This document shows, piece after piece, positions 33,978-46,938 of a DNA stretch of 64,000 nt. This stretch comes from Pleodorina starrii (taxonomy: Eukaryota; Chlorophyta; Chlorophyceae; Chlamydomonadales; Volvocaceae), in NCBI GenBank assembly GCA_030267565.1, contig BRXU01000026.1, positions 1,302,001 to 1,366,000 on the forward strand. Reading direction: 5' to 3'. The position numbers and the translations under genes are program-made. How positions within the stretch are numbered: the first letter of the stretch is position 1; the number at the start of each line of letters is the position of its first letter. The notes beneath the pieces are model-generated. The model ran no database searches, had not been told where the DNA came from, and worked only from the letters and a program-made list of their open reading frames with translations.

Positions 33978-35990
33978 AACACCGGGGCGCCATCGGTGCC
34001 GCTGGCCGGAAACACCACATCCCTCAAACCCTCCATCGCACACACGAGGTACCGGTAGAGGCCGCTGCGGCGGCAAAACACGTCCCAAGCACACCACCCG
34101 GGTGCATAGAGTGGACAGCGCCGCAAGTGGCCCCTCCCCCCCTCCCCTTCCCCCCCCACCAGCGGGGGCCGCCCCCGGGGGGCTCCGGCCTCTATAGCCC
34201 CGTGGGTTACCCTAAAATCCCCCCCGCCCGTCCCAGGTCCCCCCCGCCAACCAAAAACAAGAGAGCGTGCCAACAGCGGGTCGGGTCGGGTCGGGTCTGG
34301 TTCGGTCCACCACCACCCGCCTGCGCTGCGCTGCATCTCCAAGAAATGGCGCTGCCTGGCGCCATGGGGAGGGGAAAAGGGGGAGGGCGGGTTCCTTGTG
34401 TTCGTGACTGTCCTTGGGGAGCGCACGTTCTTGGGGGGGGGTGCGACAGACTTTGGGGAGTGAACAGGGCCATGGCTCCCAGGTCCCTGCTGGCCCCTGC
34501 ATCGCAGCGGAGAGGAGCGAAGGGGCGAAGGACGGGGGCGACCGGGCCAGACGACAGCACGCGAGCCGCAATGGGATATGGGAATGGGACGAGCGAAATC
34601 CCTGCGGGGAAATACGATTCGGCTAAAAAAAGGGAAGCCCGCGACCAAGGCGGAGTGTGCCGCCATGTGGGTTGTTTCCCAGTTGGGCCCGGGTAGGGTC
34701 CCGGCCACCCCAAGAATCGAGTGTGTGTACGGAGCATCATGGTAGGGAACATCGCTGCGCGCGCACGACCGACCGACGCACAACGACACACAGGCGATGG
34801 TGGTGGTGGTGGTGGGAGACACCAGGAGAAGGGCTTTCAGCAGCATCTGTAGGTTCGATGGGCAGGTTGTTAGGGTTACGAGCCAAGGTCGCCGCCTCGC
34901 ATTCCTTGCACCCACACGCTGCCCGTACCAGACAACGTCCGTATGCATTTGCGCTCGGACGGCCTTGTCCTTGCATTGAAGAAGGGACTTTTTATTCTCG
35001 TCGTCATGTAATAGCAAATGGCGTGCGTGACACAGGCACCGGAATCACGTGCCCGCTGGCGTTTCGTGTGTAGTCATGGAGGTGATGCTGAATGCCGAAG
35101 CCATCAAAGCGTGCGAAGCGGGATTTGGAATGACCGATGCAGCAGAGGACGGAGGGACCTTGGCACAATCCAACTTAGAATACGCCTTTTGATCGCCGTC
35201 AACCCGTCATACACGTGGACTCCAGGCCATTACATTGGAACCGCGAAAACTTAGCACTGATATATCTCCGATAAGCGTAACCCAATAACCTGGATGCCTT
35301 GTATGGCCGTTTCCGTCGCCATAACCTGCATGCCTTCATTTCACCCCATGGACCGTATCCGGATCTCACAAGGACAAGAGGAAAGAGAATAATAAGTTGC
35401 AACACACGGGGCCTTCTACAGGCGCCCGAGGAGTGATTGCTTGCGCAAACTCGGGTGTTGCGGCGGCACGAGTTTCCCAGCGATGACGTAACAGCCAGCT
35501 CTCCGCATTCCATGAATATCATAGAATTGATATTATATGTGTCTGTGGCCCTGTGGACAATACTCTGCGTTGCAAAGGCAGCCAACGCGGCCGCGCTCAC
35601 TGAAAGCTGGCGCTGGCGGGGTCACTGATACGTACTTACCAATAACTGGCAAATGTGCGGCCAGTATTATCCAAGTTATACCCGAAACTGCGGGTTGAGG
35701 CTCGCCTCGAGTGCTCGTACCGGTTACTGAGGGACTTTGCGGGCCGACGTCAGCAGTGTATTGCACACCAATACTTGGCGTGGTTATCACCTCCTAGGCA
35801 ATGAAACCCCTCGAGGATGAATGTTTTAGCGATAATAGAGGATAGCGGCCCTGTTTGACGCCCTGTGTCGCCGGGGCCGGCACTTTATTATCCTCTAACA
35901 CTGTGGCCGGTCATCGGTTATCATATTGGATGCTCACGGCTGAACGCGGGAAGGAAAGAGTGGCGAGGGCGAGAACAGCGCTCATTAGGC
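32804..35990. other. Intergenic region without supported gene; includes the 3' UTR of VPS45 and the 5' region of the cyclase
   Basis: No exon could be supported by homology. A small open frame at 35512-35628 encodes a hydrophobic, signal-like start (MNIIELILYVSVALWTILCV). A 38-codon frame starts at 35076. The nearest TGTAA on the plus strand is at about 35008. Upstream exons of the cyclase may hide here, because relatives often have membrane or extracellular N-termini. Confidence 0.5.
35512..35628 (+). CDS. Hydrophobic small ORF, possible 5' exon of the cyclase
   Basis: 38 codons beginning MNIIELILYVSVALWTILCV, then AKAANAAALTESWRWRGH and a stop. The profile is that of a signal peptide or a single membrane span with a plausible Ala-x-Ala cleavage site. 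It lies 363 bp upstream of the first sure cyclase exon. No splice pair joining the two in frame was found, so this is speculative. Confidence 0.15.
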   Translation: MNIIELILYVSVALWTILCVAKAANAAALTESWRWRGH

Positions 35991-38900
35991 ATGCTCTCTA
36001 ACAAACAGCTCTTAAACCAGCAATGGGGTGGATCTCCGGTACCGGTCATCGTCGCTTCTGTGGATTGGGAGGCTTTGGCTCGCTCGAACCTTCCAGCCGA
36101 GGCCGTATGCTGCGCCTGGTGCAACAATGCGATGCTCCGGCTCGCGGAGGAGGCCAGGAAGCATCGCACCGAGCAGGACGTTCTCCGCCTGTTGCTAGAA
36201 TCCAATCCGCCTCTCGGCTCTCGCGTACGGGACATGCTGGAAAAGATGGCCAAGGGAGCCGAGCTGGTCGCGACCCACGTGATGGAATGCTCCCTTACCC
36301 ACCGGGACGGCGCAACCCAGAAGCACCGGAGCAGCTCTCTGTGCATCAGCATTTTGCCATTTTTTCTAGAGGCTGGTCGTCCACGTGAAGCGCCCAACGG
36401 CCGCACAGCCGGGTGCGGCTGGCATGTGCTCGTCCCAGCGTGCATTCGACCGCGCGCCACCACCGCCACCACCTCCCCGCTCCCAAAAGCCCTCCTCAGC
36501 TCAATTCCGGTCCTGGACTCGCGGATGTGGCTGCCCGCGCTGCTGCTGCAGTGCCAGCCTGGTGCGTCCCCAGCCCCCGAGCCCGCCATCGGAACGGGCT
36601 TTCCCCGCACCCGCGCTCCAGTGCTTCCCGCAACCCACTCGTTCTTACGAACCCACTCCGGGAGCCTCGGCGTCATGCTCACCTCGCCCCACGCCGCCGC
36701 CGCCGGCGGCGGCGGCGGAGTCAAGCTGCCGCGCCCGATGCGGCCGGAAATGCTCGTCGGCGGCTGCGGCTTCGTCAGGGCCAACCCCTCCGCCGCCGCC
36801 GACGGCCCCGACCAGGTCGGTGGCAGCGGCGGTGGCGGCGGCGGCGGCGGTCTCTGTCGCCAGCTGTCCTTCCCGTCGAACGCCGGTGGTCGGCAGCTGT
36901 TGGCGCAGCTCTATCCGGCGTCCACGGTCGGGGGCGGGGGGCCCGGGCGCTTCCTCGCATCCCTCGGAGCCGCGATGTGGTCCTCTCGCGGCGGCGGCGG
37001 TGGCGGTGCTACAGGCGGCGGCGGCGGAACCGGCGGCGGCCCTGGCGGCGGCGCCGCCGCGCGCGGGCTGCGGGAGCGGCGGAACAGCCTGGCGCTGGCG
37101 GCGGTGCCGATCGCCGTCACCATCTTTGCGCTGCCCAGCGGAGCGGTGCTGCACCAGAACGCGGCCAGGTAGGCAGTTGGCGGTTGTTGGCGGTTGTTGG
37201 CGGTTGACGGAGCTGCGACGCGCGCGAGGAAGCGTCGCGGGTTCGCGAGCCGTTGGGAAGTTCGCGAGCGCTGGTGCGGTCTGTGTGTGCGCGACCCTAT
37301 CAGGGCACCAGCGTGCGGCCACAACGGGGGCCTCCGTTCCAATGCCGGGAGCACCGACATTCCGCTTCGCCGCCGCTGCGGCCGCTGCTCTGCGCTACTC
37401 TGCGCTCCTCCGTGCGAGCGGCGTGACGTGGCGTGGCGTGGCGGCGGCGCAGTTTGCTGTTTGTTGATATAGGCCTTCTACCCTTTGATGCACACCGCAC
37501 ATGACGACTCACAACGCGCCCTGGCCCCTCCTCTTGACGCTTCCACACACACGCACACACGCGCGCGCACACACGCACCGTTTGCAGCCTCGAGTACTAC
37601 GGCGACCGAACCTCCCTCGCGCCCGGGCTCCTGGGCAACCAGACCCTCACAGCCGCCGCCGACCCACGGGTCACCACCACCACCGCCGCCACCGCCACCG
37701 CCGGCCAGATCCCTCTGCGCGCCCTTTTGGACACAATCTGCTCCGACGGAAGCAGACGCAGCGGGATCGAAGCAGCGACGCCTGTGCCGGCGTTGACTGG
37801 CGGCGGCGGCGGAGCCGCAGTGACCCGTGGGTCGGCGGCGGTGGCGGCGGCGTCCTTCCCCGTGGGCGGGGGGCCGCCGCTGCAGGCGGCTGGCCTGGAT
37901 CCGAATCCGTATCCTGAGGAGGAGATCCCGGGAGATCTGACGCGGCTCAGTAGTTCCAGTACGGTGATGCTGGCGCTTCCGCAGCAGGAGGAGGGTGGTC
38001 TTTCCAAGGGGGTGGAGACGACGGAGGCGAAGGCGGCGGTGGCGGCGGCGCCGCCGCCGCGGCCGGGACCGAATGGCGCCGGCGGCGGCAAGCCATCGAC
38101 CCGCGGCGGCGGCGGCGGCGGCGGCGACGGCGGCGGCGGCGTCAGCGGGGATGAGGTTGGCGGCAGGGCCGCACGGGGGAACACGTCTGTGGATTGCGGT
38201 GGCTCGGTTGTGTTCGTTGAGGTGGATGTACTGCGGCAGTTGTTTTCGTTGGAGTACGGCAAGTTGGACCGAATGCTGGCGGCGCTCGCGAATGAGGGAG
38301 ACATATGGCAAGGTGAGGAGGCGAGGGCGGGGGTGAGGGGCCGGGGGCTGGGGACGGTACGAGTGGACGAGCAGGCGGGCAAGCAGAAAGCGAAGCAATC
38401 GGCATGTGCGCGTGTGTTTGTGTTTGTATTTGTGTGAAAGGGGAGGAGGGCGGGGGGCTGAGGGTTTACATACATGACTGGGGACCCGTAGAGGCGTAGA
38501 GGTATGGGAAGGTTTCCCGGATGTCGAATATCGATTATCCGATGTCGAATGTCGAATATCAGAGCCGCTTCGTGCGGAAACCGCAACACTGCAGCGAATC
38601 GAACTCCTCGCTTTTGCCATCTTGATGCCTTCAGCAGAGCACTCCAGGGGTGTCTCCAGTCCAGTCAAGCCCCGTCCAGCCCTGTCCCGGGATCCGACAG
38701 GAAACACACCGCACGAGGGGCGGCATGGGCAAAAGAGAGGAGAGAGGGATGCGCTGCAGCGGCCCCAGTCGACTTCAGACCCGCACCATCACCTCCCCCC
38801 CCATCACCCCCGCCTGCCGGCCCCCTTCCCTCCCCGCCCCGCCCCCCCAGGCATCGTCCGTGTACCGGAGACCCTCAACAAGTCCTTTGGCCAAGAGGAA

Positions 38901-39150
38901 GAAGTCGACGTCGACGCCGACGTCGACGCCGACGCCGACGTGGACGTCGACGTCGACGGCGGGGGCGGGGGCGGGGGCGGTGAGGAGCAGCGCCCGGGGG
39001 TACCTGAGCCGGGCCGCGGCGTCAGGGCACAGGAGTCAGGCATCGGGAATGGCAGCCGGTCGGGAGATCGCGATGTTGCCGCCACGGCGGCGGCGGGCCG
39101 CGGCGACGGCGACGGCGTTCATGGCCTCACCAGCGACGATGACGACGGCG

Positions 39151-39184
<34 letters not shown>

Positions 39185-42100
39185 CGCTGGCGGCGACGCT
39201 GGCGGCGAGACGGATCTGTTGGGCAGCATGGCGGGGGACCTGCAAGACGCGATGTTCGCCGTCACGGAAGGCCTCAAGCAGCGCATGCAACATGGCCAAC
39301 ACGCCGTCATCAGCGGCACCCTCAGCACCGCCCTCGTCGGCAGCGCCACGGCCGTCGGCGGCGGCGCCGCCGCCGCCCCCGGCGGCGGCGCCGCCAGTCT
39401 GCTGGCGGCCGTGCGGCATGTAATGGAACAAGGCGGCGGCGGCGCCGCCGCCGCCGACGCCTCGCCGCCGTCTGAGGGGGAGCGTGAGGAGGAGGCGCAG
39501 CGGCGGCGCGCGGATTCGCGGCGGGGGCTGTTGGTAGACAGCCTGGATCCGGATGGCGACGGCGGCGACGGCGGCGGCGGCCGCGGCGGCGGCGATGACG
39601 AGGACAGCGGCGGCCGTGGCGATGACGGCGCGACGTCGGGGCTGTTTGGGGAGATGGACTTGGACGAGGTGAGGCTCGGTCGGGTCGCGCGGTGAAGCGC
39701 AGTGAAGCGCAGTGAAATTCTGGCGCGGGGCGGGGGAAGCGGAGGGGGAAGCGGAGGGGCTCGTTGGGGCGGGGACATGTGTGTGTGCGCGCGAGCCGCT
39801 TCTGGCTGAGCCGGGGACATGTGCGGTTTCTTTTGGGGGAGGGTTTGACGGTCTTGGATCCGGGTTCCGGAGCGCTCCGCCGGCCTGCACCGTCACCGTC
39901 ACCGCCACCGCACTGCTGCACTGCTGCACTGATGTACTGCTGTCAAACCTCCGCCTCCCATTCACCGCTGCGGTCCACCACCCACCACCACCTTCGCATC
40001 TCCTTTCCTTTCTCCCCGCCCGCCCGCCCACAGCCACCACCACGCGCCGCCGTGACCCACGGGTCTCCTCGCGCGCCGATCCGCGGCTACACGCACTCGC
40101 GCATGAGCCCCGCCGCCGCCAGCGCCTACGCCGCCGCCGCCACACGGCCGATTTCCTACAAGCGACGCGGGCCGCAGAGGAGCTCCTCCGCCTTCTCCCT
40201 TGGAGGACTGGCGCACCGCTTGCTGAACTCCAGGGTAGGCTCGGCAGGCCGCGCCGGCGACGGCGGCGGCGCCGTCGCCGCCGGCAGCGGTTCCACCGGC
40301 TCCGACGACGTCGCGTACTGCATGGATCGCGAGGTTTTCAACCGTCTCAACAACCACAACCACCCAACCAACTTTCACAGCCAGTACGACAGTGGCGGCG
40401 GCGGCGGCGGCGGCGGCGGTGCTCGGGGCAGTCCGCTGGGCGGGGAGGCCCGGGACTCGGCGCGTCTGTTGCGAGCCGGACGGGAGGGGGCCGGCAAGGA
40501 GGTCCGGGGGGGCTCCAAGTTGTGGGGCAACGGCGGCAGCGGTTCCTTTTCTTGGAGTGAGGTGCGCGTGCTCGCCGGCATGCGCCGCAGCGGCGGGGCG
40601 GCGGCGTCGCCGCCGCTGCCGCCGCCGCCGCTGCTTCTGGACGGTCCCGCCGCTGCGCAGTTTACTGGCGTCTTTGAGAAAACCACCACCGCCACCCCCG
40701 CGGCAGCGCTGCCGCTGCCCCACCGCACCCCCGCCTCAATGCTAGGTCGCTGGATCGGCGGCGTTTTGAAGGCGGGCCGGCAGCCGCTGGCGGGTGGCGG
40801 CGGCGGCGGCGGCGGCAGCAGCGGCGGCGCCGCTGCCGCCGCCGCGGCCCTGACGGAGGCCGACACCGACACGCCGCGCGCCACGCCGCCCGGCGGCGCC
40901 CGCCCCCGCAACGCGCTGGACGTGCCGTACAGCCCTGCGGAGCCGCCGGCGTTTTACATCGGCGGCGCCGCTGAGCTGCCGCCTCCGGAGGACCCGACGG
41001 CGGTGTCGGCGTCAGCGGATGGCTGTGGCGCGGCGGCGCCGGCGGGCTTGGCGCCGCCGCCGCCGCGGCGGCCGGCACCCAGTCGGTGCATGTCCGTGGA
41101 TAACTCGACAATGTGGTTCCCGGCGGTACCGGAGGAAACAGCCTCGGGGTCGGAGGGGCAGCTGTCGAGGAAACACACGCCGGCGGACCTTGGGGCCGTC
41201 GCCGCCGCCGCCGCCGCTGATGCCGCGGCGGCGTCGTCGCGCCTCACGCCCCGGTCCGCTTCCGTGTCCAAGACCGGGAAGCCCGCCAAGCGCAAGGGGC
41301 AAAAGACGCCGGGGCTGCTCGGACGATTCCTGTCTTACACGGTAGACGCCGCCAACCGCCGTCGTACAGCGGCGGCGGCCGGGGGCCAGTCGGCGGCGGC
41401 GTTGCCGTCGCCGGCGTCGGCGTCGGCGTCGGCGCGCAGCCTTGCGGCGCCTACCAGCCGCTGGAGTACGGGCTGGAGCCCCGGGGGGGGCGATGAGTCG
41501 GATGAAGGAGAGGCGCCGGCGGCAGGGTCGGCGCCGTCGGCGGCGGCGGCGGCGGTGGCGGTGCACAGGCTTGGCGCCGGCCGCTGGCGGCCAACACACC
41601 TGTCCGCGGCGTCCGGCGCGGCGGCGGCGGAAGAGGCGGAGGAGGAGCATGTCGTACAGAGGTCGGCCCAGAGCTGGGCCGTCAGCTCCGGCCACACGCT
41701 TGCAGCCCGCCGGCAGCAGCAGCAGCAGCAGCAGCGGCACCAGGCGGCAACGACTACGACCAGGGTCGGTGCCGGTGCCGGCGCAGCTGCAACCGCCGGC
41801 TCCACCGCTGCGGATTTCAGCTCCAGGTCGGCCGTCATCCCAGCCGCCGCCGCCGCCGCGGCCGCTGCCGCCACCGCCACTGCCCAAGACGACGGCCTGC
41901 CGCGTTGCTCAGCGCCCTCGTTGGTGCCCCGCCAACGCTCGTCCATCTCAGATTACCTTTCGCTGCCCGTGGCGGTGCCCGGGAGCGCAGCCGCCCGCGG
42001 CGGCGGCGGCGGCGGCGGAGCGTACAGCGACCGCGGCGGCGGCGGCGGCGGCCGTATCCGTTCCAGCGTGAATGTGCTGGCGACAATGCCGGCGCTGCCG

Positions 42101-42961
42101 TCCCACGGGTTGCTGGCGTCGGCGGCGGCGACGACGGCGGCGGCGACGACGGCGGCGGCGGCGTCGTCGCCGCCGAGTCGCGGCCACGTGCCGCGCCGTC
42201 AGTCGTTTTCGGTGCGGCGGTCGATGCAAGCGAGCAACGGCCTGGCGACGAGCACTTGGCAGGTACGGCGGGGGCGGAGGAGGCGGGGGGAGGCGGGGGG
42301 CGGCGGGGGCGCGGGACGGGGGCGGCTTGGGCACGGCGGCCGATGCGGGCGGGGGCGAAGAGGGGGGTTGTCAGGGGTTGCGGCGGGGCGGGGGTGTGGG
42401 TTGGCCTCCGGGGGGCCCCCGTCCGTCACCCAACGCTGCCGCCAGCCATTTCTTCCGATACCACCACCACCACCACCACCACCACCATCACCCACCACCA
42501 CCACCATCACCCACCACCACCACCACAACCAGCACCGCTTTCAACGAAGGTACAAACCATTGGACCACTAGTCCAATCTCGTTCTTTCTCGGCCTTTCCT
42601 TTCTCGGCCTTTCACGTCCTTTCCTTTGTCGTCCTTTTTTTCCGGCGCTCCCCTGGCCCCCAGCCCGCCCCAGCTCGCTCTCCCCGGATGGATTCCGACT
42701 GACCTTGCTTTGCCCCTCCCCGCCCCTCCTCAACCCTCCTGCGCCTTAATTCCTCCCTCCCTCCCTCCCTCCCTCCCTGGACATGTGTCATACCGTACCC
42801 TTCCCAAAAAAAACCTAAACCCTAAACCCCCCGCCCGCCCTCTCCCTCCCCCACAGGTTCTCATGCCGAACATGGACATGGACGCCGGCAGCACCACCAA
42901 CACCACCACCACCATCGGCGCCGCCGCCGCCGCAGCCCCTGCCGCCGCCTCAACGACCACC

Positions 42962-43000
<39 letters not shown>

Positions 43001-46000
43001 ACCGCCGCCGCCGCCGTGATGGTCATTAAGGTCGCCGCCACCGCCGAGGCGAACTCCACGACTTCCTGTGCCGCCACCGCCGCCACCAACGCCACCACCA
43101 CCGCCACCGCCACTCTCGCCACGGAACGTACCTTTGCCGCGGCGGACCTCGCCGAACCGGCGTGTGGTTCCGGAGCGCCTTCCGCCCTCCTAGCCGGCAC
43201 CCTCCCCCTAAACCCAGCCCCACAGATCCCCCACCAACACCCACACCAGCTCACACCGCAGCCCCAGCAGCAGCTGCTGCAGCAGTACGGCATCATCGGC
43301 GGCGGCGGCGGCGGCGTGACGAGCAGCAGTACCATTCCTGTGTCCATTACCTCTACGGTCGCTACAGCCACGGCGTCAACGGCGCGCTGCGACACCGCAC
43401 CGTCAATGCTGCCGGCCGCGTCAGCGGCGGCGGCGGCGGCGGCGATGGCGATGGCGACGGCGACGGCGACGGTGACGGCGATCAGCACGGTCGACGAGCT
43501 CAACCTGCACTTTCAGATGTTGGAAGCGGCGGCGGCGTCGACGGGCAGCACCGGCGGCGGCCTTACCTCCGTCTTTGGCGGCGTCGGCGGCGGCGCCGCC
43601 AGCCCTCGCGACACGATGCAGTCGCTGCTGCTGCTGCGCGGCCCCTCCCACCGCGGCAACACTGCCTGCTCCCTCACCGGCGGCGAGAGCCTGACCGCGG
43701 GCGGCGTCAGCGGCGGCAGCGGCGTGACCGCCGCCACCACTGGCGGCGGCAGCGGCGGCGGCGGCATGCGCTGTCGGACGGATGCCGGGCTGGTGGACCT
43801 GGGCTCTGCCCAGCAGCAGCGGCAGTCGCTGCTGCAGGGTCTGCAGCAGGAGGGGGAGCAGGAGGGGGAGCAGGAGCAGGAGCGGGAGCGGGAGCGGAAG
43901 CAGCGGAAGCAGCGGGATCCGGATCTTTCGACGGGTGACTCGGGTGCCTCGTCGGGCCCGAAGGAGGGCCTCGCGCTTCTGGCGCTGCTCACCGGTATCG
44001 GCGATGAGCCCGACGTGGGCGCTGTGGGTTCAAGCGTGGGGGAGGTGCCCAGCGGCGGCGGCGGCGGCGGCGGCGCGCGCAGGGCGGTGCTGTCGGTGCC
44101 GGAGCAGGGGCCGACGAGCGCTGGCGCCGACAGCCGTACTCTGCTGCCGCCGCCGCCGCCGCCGGTGGTGGCGATGGGTATGCGCTACCACTCGGCGAGG
44201 GACCCAGGACAGGACTCCACGTGCGCGACCGGCGCCGAGGTGCTCATGCGCGCGCTGGGGCAGGTGGAAGGCGGCGGCGGCGGCGGCGGCCGTGACAGTC
44301 AAGCCGGCGGCGGCGGCGCCGCCGCCGCCACGGGACTCATGTCGCTGTCGACGCCCGTGTGCTTTGGCGCTGCGTGTGGCGGCGGCGCCGCCAGCAACAC
44401 TCAGCAGGTCAGCGGCACGGCCGCCGCCGCCGCCGCCGCTCCCGCCGCCGCCGTCACCTCCACCGTCACCTCCACCGCCGCCACCGCCGCCGCGGTACCT
44501 TCCGGCTGGTCTCGACCCCAGTCCTCCCGCGTTCTGGCCTTTGCCTCCAGCCTGCGCACCGCGCCACACCCGCTGCTGGCGCCTGGCGCCGCCGCAGCAC
44601 CCGCACCGCCGTCGCTGCCGTTGGGGGCGGCCGCCACGGCGGCGGCGGCGGCGGCGCCGCCGCCGCCAGGCTCGATCCCGTCGCTGCCCCAGTCGTACGT
44701 CAGCTCCGGAGCAAGCAGCAGCTGTGCCACGCCGCGGGGCCGGCCCAAGACGCTGACGGGTGCGCCCTCGGGCCCCGCTGGCGGCAGGGGCTGCCGTAAA
44801 TCCCGGAGCTCGCTAGCACTGGCGGATGGCTTCAGCGGCTCTTCGCTGTACGGCTGTACGGCAGCAAGCCACGGAGCCGCAGCTGGCGGCGCCGCCGCCG
44901 CAGGGATGGGCGCCGGCTTTGGCGGCGTCGGCGGCGGCGGTGTTGCCGATGGCATGGCCAAGGCATCCTCCTTCTCGTACGGCGGGCCGTACGGCATGGT
45001 CAGCGGCGGCGTCGGCATGGCGGGCGGCGGCGGCGGTGCCACGGAGGAGATGGGCACGGAGGCGTGCTCTACGCCGCGCACGCGCCCCTCCCAGCCGCTG
45101 CCGAGCCGGCACAGCATGTTTCTCCGAATCGGCAGCAGCGCGCTCAGCAAGACGTCCCTGCTGGCGAGCGGGCACGTGGATCTGATCGTACCCGATTCGT
45201 CACCGGTCACGGGGACCCTGGCAGCAGCAGCGGCTGGTGCCGCGCCTGGTGACCGAGCTGGGGGCGGCGGTGTTGATGCAAGGGTGTCGGCGCTGTCGCC
45301 GGCCGCTTCTGGGTTCATGGCTGGCGCCGCGGCGCTCAACACCACCTCCATCGGTGGCGGCGGCGGCGGCGGCAGTGGCACGTGTGAGACGGCCATGGAG
45401 GACGATGCAGCGCTGGAGGCGGTGGTGACGGGCAGCGGCGGCATCGCCCGGCCTGGCGACGGTCGAGGCATTGGGGGTGACAGCGGCGACAGCTGCAGGG
45501 GGGGGCCCGGGATTGCCGGATGGCGGCAGCAGCAGCACCACCACCACCACCTCGCGTCGCCAGCGGTGCCGACGGCAGCACAACAACAGCAACAGCAACA
45601 CCACCAACAGCACCAACAGCAGCAGCAACAGCAGCAGCAGCAGCAGCGCGAGTGTTGGCATGAGGTGTGCGCGACGTCCGTCGTTGACCCGGTCACGGGC
45701 GGACTGGCGGTGGTGTTGGTGCAGCAGGATGTGACGGCCAAGGTGCGGCGACGTGGGGTGACGTGACGTGGGATGGAGTGCGGTGGGATGGAGTGCGGCG
45801 CGGTGCGGTGACGTGGGTTGGAGTGACGTGGGTTGGGGTGACGTGGCGTGGCGTGGGGTGGGGTGGGGTGGGGTGCTCCGCTACCATGGCGCGGCAGCGG
45901 TCTTGTGCTTGCTTGCCTGGGGGCCCTGACCCTGTCCTTGATGGTCAGACAGCACCGACTGGCCCCTGGGTGTGGATTCGTGGTGCACACCTCGTGCATA

Positions 46001-46902
46001 CGGTAACACCCACGCGTATCTCGCCCCGGGCCGTTCTTATTACCCACGCGTATCAATTTTCGCGCGCGCGCGCGCGGATGTCCCTTTGGGTGTCGGCTTG
46101 GCACGTGACAAGCCGGTGATGGCCAGAGCCCTTGGGGCCCGGGCCAAAGCCCTTGAGGGTGTTCTCCTAGAGGTTAGGGGTTGCGAGAGTGAGCCCTGTA
46201 CCAACCCGGCTCCGTCAGGCTATAGGCATGCTGCTACTGGCTACTGACTACTAGCTACTGGCTGCTGGCTGCTGTCGGTGATTGGGGGTGCTTGATGATG
46301 ATGTGTGGAGTTACACCGGTACACACAAACACTCCTCTCTGCGATCTGCGCGCTGCTGCTGCGTTCTGCGTTCTGCGATCTGCTGCTGCTGTCCAGGTGG
46401 TGGCTGAGAGGCATGTGCATCAGGTGGCAGAGGTGGAGCACCGGCTGCTGGAGCAGATCTTCCCGAGACACGGTAAGGAAGATGGAAGAACGAAAAAAGG
46501 GTGATCAAGGAAACTTACATTTTTTTCTCGTTCTTGTTTTGAATATTTAATAATATTTCAAATGCTCAAATTAGCTTTCTATATAAGAATATGCTTGGCG
46601 CCCTGCACCTGCATAACGTTACTGTACCTGCCCGTGCGTATCGTATACGGGTAAGTTAAAGTTACGGGCCAGTCCATTTGTTGAAATGCATTTCGTGACT
46701 GTGACTGCTTCGGATGGATGGATCCAGGATCCAGGATCCAGGATCCATCCTTCGGTTATGACGATTTTTTTGCACCTGCATCCCCACGCACTGCAGTGCT
46801 GCAGTACATCACGGAGGAGTCCGTGGCGCCGTCCGTTCCCGACAGCGCCTTCTCGCCGGGCGCTGGCATGAGCCCGGAGGGCGCGGCGGGCATGTGGGGC
46901 GC

Positions 46903-46938
<36 letters not shown>

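Noticed and set aside
33782..35017. 411-codon minus-strand ORF.
   Set aside because: No domain recognised, composition-driven, no splice support.
35076..35192. 38-codon ORF MEVMLNAEAIKACEAGFGMT...
   Set aside because: Follows a GTGTAG that could be an acceptor, but no upstream exon or family match was found.
44401..46104. Antisense ORF of 567 codons and many other antisense ORFs over 36400-45700.
   Set aside because: Mirror frames of GGC/GCC/CAG runs of the cyclase coding exons; no homology of their own.
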